Source of the DNA: Microthyrium microscopicum
Lineage: Eukaryota; Ascomycota; Dothideomycetes; Microthyriales; Microthyriaceae
Assembly: GCA_010405405.1 (NCBI GenBank)
Contig: MU004241.1
Span: forward strand, 248,001 to 312,000
Direction of reading: 5' to 3'
DNA: 64,000 nucleotides
In this document: positions 57,683 through 64,000 of the stretch, piece by piece
Layout of the letters: the number at the start of each line of letters is the position of its first letter
Position numbering within the stretch: the stretch's first letter is position 1
The notes under the pieces: model-generated
The model's input: only the letters and a program-made list of their open reading frames with translations
The model's database searches: none
Told to the model about the DNA's origin: nothing
Position numbers and translations under genes: made by a program

Positions 57683-58226
57683 ATTCGCTAATATCTAGAT
57701 TTGAAAATTCGTTTGCACATGATGTGTAGTGCAATAATGTTGGAAGTTTAGTTGATGCCAAGGCGCTAACGGCTGCACACATGGCATCTGGCGTTTCAGC
57801 CTCGCTTTCAGCCTTGCTTTCAGCCTTATGATGCCAACTTCTTGCAATTGTAGCCCACAATAGCCATCACCAGAATGAGAAACAAATAGCCAATATTAGA
57901 GCAGATTTTAGTAGTGTTCTGCCCAGACCACTATTAGTAATCAGAATCTATCTCTAGTGACATGCAAGACATTGGATGATGTATATAATCAAGCCCTACT
58001 GAAGCCCTTGAAGAACCACTTAATTTGAACTTAGTTTCTCACTTCTTACTCTAAAGCATAAGGCGCCATTGTCATATCAGAAATGGGAATATAGATATAA
58101 TATATTATGCTCCGTGGAAAATCGATGAAAAGTTCCATGCTTCAACCAAGCACTCCATCATTGAACGTAAAAAGAAATTCCAACATTATGTACATTCAGT
58201 GTGTGTGGTATAATATTGTCCTATTT
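57683..58226. other. intergenic, CSL4 upstream region
   Basis: Contains the CSL4 promoter and the 3' UTR of the cutinase gene. Apart from A/T-rich stretches nothing is recognised. Confidence 0.4.
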
Positions 58227-58985
58227 CTATGCAGCAGCCTCGGCAGCGGGAGCGGTGGACTTGGGCATTTTAGGCATTTTAGGCATTTTGGGGGCAGCAG
58301 CGGGAGCAGCGCCTTCCTCACCACCAGCACCAACACCTCCCTTGACAAGGTTCGCCAACCAGGTTGCAGCCTCATTGATGGAGGCGCTGCTGTAAGACAA
58401 ATGACCACCGTTGACGTTGAGCCCACCACCGCATACACCGTCCGAGGGGTTGCACCAGACCTTGGACTTGCCAGTTGGGAAGCCGGGAATGTGTCCAGAA
58501 TCCTGCTTGTTACGGGTATCACCGAAGAGAGCGACACCAACAAGCTTGCTCTTGATAGCAGCGTCGAGCTTAGGGACTACGTTGTGCATAACGGCGGCTC
58601 CCTGAGAGTATCCTCCGGCAATGATGATTCCACAGCCGGCAGCTTGCTTGAAAGCATCGTGGCCCTTTTGGATGGAGGCGGCATCTGTCCGTTGAATAGA
58701 TATGTTTGTCATGATAGAAGCGGCATATGCGACAGGAATAGTCTTCATGCCGGGAATTTTGCTTAGAAGAGCACGTTGTAGAGCTGGTCCAATGATGATA
58801 CCCTTTTATCTTGTTAGAACCGCGAATGAAACCAAGAACTTCCCACTTACGATTGGTGATGGTTCAGTGGAACCACGTGCGAACACGAAACATGTTCCTC
58901 CGCCAGCTTGCCGAGACTCCAGACTAGATGGGGCGGCAGCGGCCACGGAGGCCAGCGCAGTGGTGGCAGCGATAGAGAGCTTCAT
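58227..58985 (-). CDS. secreted cutinase (carbohydrate esterase family 5)
   Basis: Serine esterase that hydrolyses the plant polymer cutin or related esters. Two exons (58985-58851 and 58802-58227) with a 48-nt intron, 236 aa. Signal peptide about 1-18, then a short propeptide with an R-Q site. Catalytic triad: S111 in GGYSQGA, D166 in NPSDGVC and H179 in GGHLSY; the oxyanion region is TCFVFARGSTE. Disulfide-type cysteines are C32, C102, C162 and C169. After the catalytic domain there is an added tail of about 40 residues with Gly/Ala/Pro and three KMP repeats. The start is the ATG at 58985; the longer upstream frame was rejected. Confidence 0.93.
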
Positions 58986-60909
58986 TTTGAATATATATGT
59001 TTTGTTGGAAATGAGTGACAGGAAAATGGACTTCTTCAAAGGAGGGACAGAAGCTGGAGAGAAGAAGAAGAACCGCGAGGCTGAACTTCCCACTTCTTAT
59101 GCATCTCTCTTTTCTACACTATCTCCACATGTGCAGGGCAGGGTCCAGATCGTGTTACAGTACTTTTCTTCTGGATCTCTCAATCAATCTAATTCAATGA
59201 GCGATACAATATAAGACAGGTCATTCCACAACTAATTCAATATCTATAGGACACTAGCCATGCCTGCACCATGGCTACAGTCTAGTATGACCTTGTAGAT
59301 ATCCTGGAACCACCACGGGGTTAGCGTTGACCGATATTTGAAGTGAATTTATTGGTCGTTACATACAAGACTAAATTAAAAGCATGGGCACGAACTACAG
59401 AGTTCATGTCCAAAAATCTCCCAGACTCCTCGTCCTATCACAAAGCCGCAAACTTGTAAATGCCCCATATCGGGCACATGCAACCCTCCTGCTCCGACCC
59501 AAAGCACAACTTGCCTATGTATCATCTTTATTGTCAATGAATCTTGAGAATCCACAGCACTAGGAGGAGCCTTTGAAATCTGATTAGTCGCTCCTCGCCA
59601 ATCTGGCACAACCATGTTATCAACAAAAAAAAGTATATGTACTTTTCCAACATTCTAAAAGCAGTTACCAATATCAAATGAATGACTCGAAGACTTTGAG
59701 GTTACACAGTCAACCTGATCAAGGGTCAAACTTTGATTGGGTTTCCCCGCATAAGACTTCAACTCCAGTGAGAGCATATATAATGCCCCTGTGATCTTCA
59801 TAATCTAGGCGCTATGTGCCAAACGATGCCTGTGCATAGGTTTTAGAAATCGTTAATAATGCTCAAATTCCTGTCTACCCGGTAAGATTCAGATGCTGGT
59901 ACTTCTACGGCGACACATCGGTAATCAGCCGACCACAATGGTGGGAAGTGTTCGTCGCGTGGGACCCTAGATCTATCGCATGATGGCTCGAATCTGGCAG
60001 GTAATAATTCGATGGCAGATCGCGCAATTCCACTCATTCCAATATGCCATAGAGCTCATTTGACAGCCTCTTTTGATAGATATCGTAGCTGCAATTTCCG
60101 ATGGCGACTGGAAAGGGATGCAACTTCATTTTCAGCCTCGTGTGCCTGGAATCCAGAGATGCGATAGGAGAGAGCCAGGCCACGTAATATAAAATTGATA
60201 TGGAGAAGTGACAGGAACGCTACCTGTACTAATTCGCAAACTGAGCGAGAACCAAGTAGCGTTTGAACATAGAGTTCCAAAGTAATCTACGCTTGCCAAC
60301 TTCTAGAAGCAAATCAAATACGATCTTTAATTCCAAACCATAAGCTTCGTATAGACTTGATGCTCTTTTGCTATAGTGAAACACCTGTTATAGCTCTAAT
60401 GAGCAATATCCCTGCGTCGGATCATCTAGCATACTTCCCCGGATCTGTCTACAAATAAGCGATGTATCTTTCATTTGGTAGCATATATGTTTAAGTGGCA
60501 ACGTTTTATGCACCTACCCTATCAGGTTCGAGGCATTTTGCAGTCTAGGGCGGTGGAATATGCGAACCATCATGGTAGCCAGGCAACTGCAACCAATATC
60601 ACATATCCTTTGGTCTTCAATACTCCAAAGCTATATGTATGTGATGCTATCCTGTGGATTCTTCGCGTATGAGCCTCAGGGTATGGTGAGAACTGCATCC
60701 AATTCTGGTTGTATTCACCGCCAGGGCCGGCGTTGTTCTGCAAATGAGCCGATATAGCTCATGGACTTATAGTTGGCCACATCATCAATAACTAGAAGGC
60801 GAGAATTTATGTATATGGTGGCGATTCAACTACCAAGCACCTAGGTAACCTAATACAACAAGAGTGAGAGGCGAGGCTTCTATGATTAATTTACAGCTGT
60901 TATGGAGAT
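58986..60909. other. intergenic, 1.9 kb
   Basis: Cutinase promoter and downstream sequence of the next minus-strand gene. No gene, tRNA or repeat is supported; short frames appear non-coding. Confidence 0.4.
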
Positions 60910-61912
60910 TTACATTGCTTTAAGCAAATTCTCCAATATCTCCCTTTTTCGATTCGCCATGAGAGTGATATGGGTCTCGTCCTCCAGTTTCAGGACCGCT
61001 CTACTTCCTAACCGATCTGCCAACTGTACTCCGTGATTCGGAGGAACATTGATATCTTGTTTCCCGTACCAAAGATGTATGGGCAGATCAGGTCTTATGT
61101 CTTGCGCTCTGAAACCAAACGGCAGACAGCATAGCTTGCCGTCGAGTAACACGCCACTATAACCTTGTCTAAAGCCTTCTCTCGTAGTGCTGAGGCCCAA
61201 ACGGTGCATGTTTTTGTCTCTCATGATCGCAAGCTCTTCCTTGGACATTTTTGACTTCGATTTTTCCACGCTTTCCAAAACCATTTCTAGTCGCTTCTCG
61301 TCGCTCAAATCCACGCGACCGTAGGCATCTAGTCGCCAAAACCAGCGATTCAGAAACTCGGGGCAGAAGCGAAAGCCATACGGAAATCCAAGGCGATTGA
61401 CGAACTGGGCACCACTCATACCGATGTCCGGTGGACCCAGGCCAACGACAACAGCAGCGGCCTTGAGCTTTGTAGGCGGTAACTCTTTCGCGCATGCAAG
61501 CACAGAAGGACCACCTCCTGAAATTCCCTGTGAAAATTCAGCTACAATTTCAGACTGTTTTGATATTGGTGCTAGTTACAATAACAGCATAATCATCCAG
61601 CTTTAGGTGCTCTGTAAGAAGTTGTACGTCCTTGGGGTAGTCTAGTAGCTTTCGGGTCGGCTGCGGTGAACTCAATCCCATTCCGGGTCTATCAAGACCA
61701 ATGATGCGAGCGTTTAGTGATTTTGCATCTTCGTGAAAGTAGGCACCATCTAATCGAGAAGCGGCTAGTCCATGGAGGATGATGATAGGTTTTCCAGTAG
61801 GTGAGCCGTACTGCGCATAACCTAGCTTTCGGCCATCGGGGAGAGTGAAAGTGGACGATACTTCGTCTTCCGGAGCAGGAGATTTAGGTTTTGTTGGAGG
61901 AGTCGGGGCCAT
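60910..61912 (-). CDS. alpha/beta hydrolase
   Basis: Two exons (61912-61580 and 61527-60910) over a 52-nt intron (GTAACT donor, TCACAG acceptor), 316 aa. The core reads GYAQYGSPTGKPIIILHG (oxyanion strand with HG), RIIGLDRPGMGLSS, then GISGGGPSVLACAKEL with the nucleophile in GISGG at about S114. The acid residue is in WYGKQDINVPP and the histidine in EDETHITLM near residue 294. There is no signal peptide and the N-terminus is Pro/Lys-rich. Such proteins are common fungal esterase or epoxide-hydrolase-like enzymes, and the substrate is not predictable. The intron lies directly before the nucleophile elbow. Confidence 0.85.
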
Positions 61913-62972
61913 TCCTGTCCTTGTGAAGCCTAACGAGCATGAAGACGTTTTGCTTGCATTTGGCAGACAGGACGTTGTCTTAAAACAGCCGCTTGACTTA
62001 CGTTGAAAAGATGACTGCAGGTGCGAGCCTTGTGCAACAGGGGCATCCGGTCAACCCGCCCGCCCATTCGTATTCATGAGCAGTGACTCATCCAAAAGCC
62101 CATATTAGGCGCCCAATTGTGGCCTTATGACTAAATAAACTTTCAAAGTGATCGTAAAGTCCATTTCATAAAGGTATGTACCATGGCAGTCGAAGCACCA
62201 GTAAAAGCAATGTTATATTGGTGACATCAGGTACTCGATGAATGGTCTCATCAAATGCTTTGATCTACGAACATAGCCTTCCTTTATTATGTGTACTTGA
62301 GGTGCAAGTCTTTCAGAACAGAAATCGAAGGTCTTTTGGTATGATGTAACAGATAACAAGTACTTCAATCAGCACCTAGTCGACTGTTCGGGTCACTTCT
62401 GCTTCGCCTGGAGCTGACGGCTAGAATTAACAATGGCTTTGTTCATTCTTGCCGTCAGAATTCTTTCCCCTCTACGACAGCCAGAAGGGAGGATACAAGT
62501 GTTCGAAGACCTGGGGTCAGTGGGCGGATGATTCTCATTGTTAAAGCAACATTAAGGGTCTCATAGGCAACAGAAGCGCGTTTTGCTAGAAGATTCACGT
62601 GAACCTACGGCAATGTCAAGTTGACAGCCAAAAAGAAATTACTTCTTCAGATTCATTATGACAATGTAAACATTTCCAAGTCAGGTCTGCCGAATCTAGG
62701 TATCCCTATCAAGTGACCAGCTGAAGTATATACTCTATTATATTATGATACCATGAGTCTCATGGATGTCAACTAAGTAGATATCTGAGTAAGTGTGCCA
62801 GCGAGCTTCAAGCATAACAGAACGTACATTAAACAGAAAGTGTGATGCCAGGATTTGTAAAGGAGAGGACGGATCGAGCTGCGGTGTGGCTAAGGCGAAG
62901 CTCAAATCAAGTAGAATCAACCCATAGGTTTGTGAAATCGAATCTATTCGTCGGTTCTCTAATCTAGCTACT
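61913..62972. other. intergenic, 1.1 kb
   Basis: Between two minus-strand genes. It holds the promoter of the alpha/beta hydrolase gene. The 100-codon frame at 62738-63040 overlaps the neighbour's end and has no coding character. Confidence 0.4.
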
Positions 62973-63956
62973 TCAATAGGCACTTGATTCCCACCATCCA
63001 TTGCTCTTAATGACTTTATAATCAACGTTCCAGGTAACATTGCAGTTTTTGAACTCTAGTGTTACGGTTTCTGTAGCAAATTCGGCCCAAGGGTTGGCAG
63101 CATCGCATACTCTTTTGATGTAATTTTGAATTTCCAAAGAATCGGGCTCATATGGATAATCGTGGGAGGGTATCTTGATCACCAGGTGACGAAACTTGGC
63201 CAACCAGTTGACAGTCATATGCAGCGTCTGTAGCACTCTTCCAATAATACAAAGTAGAATGGAGTCTAGTTCCTCTTTGACGATTGTGTCTATCTGGGGC
63301 CAAGGCGCAGCCGGCTGTTTATGAAGACGAAATTTGAAATTCTCTACGATCCCCAGATGAAATCCTGGTTCTCGGAACCACATCTGACACTCATCGGGAA
63401 ATTGTCTTCGAGTTACTAGGTTCATACCTGTGACTTGGTTGGTATTGTTAGCCTCGTAAGCTCTGGCATTATAATGGACCTTCATAGCTTCCAGCATTGG
63501 GACTTCGCATATAATGGTCAAAGTGCCTAGATTCTTCCACGGTCCGCCGAGTGGGCGAGGTAAAAAGTCCCAGGTCAGCTTGGCCGATCGAAGTTCGTGG
63601 TGCCATGTTGCTTCGTAGTTCATTGGCTCACCACCGTAGATATATTCCAAAACCTGCGAGAATTCCCGATCTACACGTCTCAGGGAATGGTCATTTGCAT
63701 GATGCGGTCTTACGATTTTGACATAACTTGGGGGTATCTCGATCTTGTAACGATAAGCAGTGGCATTCTCATTAAGGTTGGGTGGTTTGCGGTGGTCTGC
63801 ATGAGGCTCGATCAGATACGTATTGCTCTTGAGCTTTCCATTTGCCTTTTTATTGGACCTTTCTCTGAGCACTTCACTGAATATTTGTGCCTTCAGCTCC
63901 AAAGGTAAAGATTCCAAGTTTGTTCCATGAAGGTTTCCATCGGCCGTTCTGCTCAT
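62973..63956 (-). CDS. hypothetical protein with F-box-like start
   Basis: Intronless, 327 aa from the ATG at 63956. The first 30 residues (LESLPLELKAQIFSEVLRER) match the helix that opens many fungal F-box-like or 2EXR-type hypothetical proteins. The remainder mixes hydrophobic and charged stretches, with LRRVDREFSQVLEYIYGGEP and TLTIICEVPMLEAMKVHYNA, typical of expanded, lineage-specific families. No signal peptide is seen. The gene ends 44 bp from the window edge, so an upstream exon outside the window is possible. If it is an F-box protein it would recruit substrates to SCF ubiquitin ligases; this is weakly supported. Confidence 0.6.
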   Translation of the reverse strand: MSRTADGNLHGTNLESLPLELKAQIFSEVLRERSNKKANGKLKSNTYLIEPHADHRKPPNLNENATAYRYKIEIPPSYVKIVRPHHANDHSLRRVDREFSQVLEYIYGGEPMNYEATWHHELRSAKLTWDFLPRPLGGPWKNLGTLTIICEVPMLEAMKVHYNARAYEANNTNQVTGMNLVTRRQFPDECQMWFREPGFHLGIVENFKFRLHKQPAAPWPQIDTIVKEELDSILLCIIGRVLQTLHMTVNWLAKFRHLVIKIPSHDYPYEPDSLEIQNYIKRVCDAANPWAEFATETVTLEFKNCNVTWNVDYKVIKSNGWWESSAY

Positions 63957-64000
63957 GCGTCGGCGGAATATTGGTGGCGCGTGGTTATCCAGCCAGGACT
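63957..64000. other. right edge
   Basis: Remaining 44 bases, presumably 5' leader of the last gene. Nothing else can be said. Confidence 0.3.

Noticed and set aside
62738-63040. 100-codon minus-strand frame
   Set aside because: It overlaps the end of the 327-aa gene in another frame, lacks coding character and has no splice partner.

Overview
The window is nuclear DNA of a filamentous ascomycete (Pezizomycotina). The genes are broken by short introns, mostly 43-65 nt, with GTRNGT-type donors, CTAAC-like branch points and YAG acceptors. Several families are typical of mould genomes: HsbA, family-5 cutinase, a secreted bicupin quercetinase and complex I subunit nuo-40. The class or species cannot be fixed from the sequence alone. 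About 27 protein genes were found, most rebuilt here by joining exons in phase. There is also one RNA polymerase III locus. No transposon, virus, rRNA or CRISPR array was recognised.

Left part (0.5-35 kb), mostly housekeeping: a hypothetical protein, an atypical protein kinase, a Vps51 GARP subunit, a GTPBP1-like translational GTPase, and a 4-kb gene-free stretch. Then come a C2H2 zinc-finger protein whose candidate introns are all stop-free and in frame, a cystathionine gamma-synthase divergent from ribosome-biogenesis factor UTP22, a hypothetical gene, a large protein with an ADF-like start and a PH-like end, an amino-acid permease, and the SAGA deubiquitinase UBP8.

Middle part (35-44.6 kb): a tRNA-like Pol III locus with a long insert, a gene whose product carries two copies of an unfamiliar paired-CxxC module, a hairpin-rich minisatellite, then NUO-40, RPN9 and GAA1.

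Right part (45.9-64 kb), rich in secreted or surface proteins: a PHM-like putative copper monooxygenase, an HsbA protein with a Met/His tail, an alpha/beta hydrolase, two hypotheticals, a quercetinase with all four copper ligands, a Ctr copper transporter convergent with it, exosome subunit CSL4, a cutinase, another alpha/beta hydrolase and a hypothetical protein. The main hypothesis from the window is that 45.9-55.8 kb groups genes that use, bind or import copper. This rests on motif reading and has not been tested.
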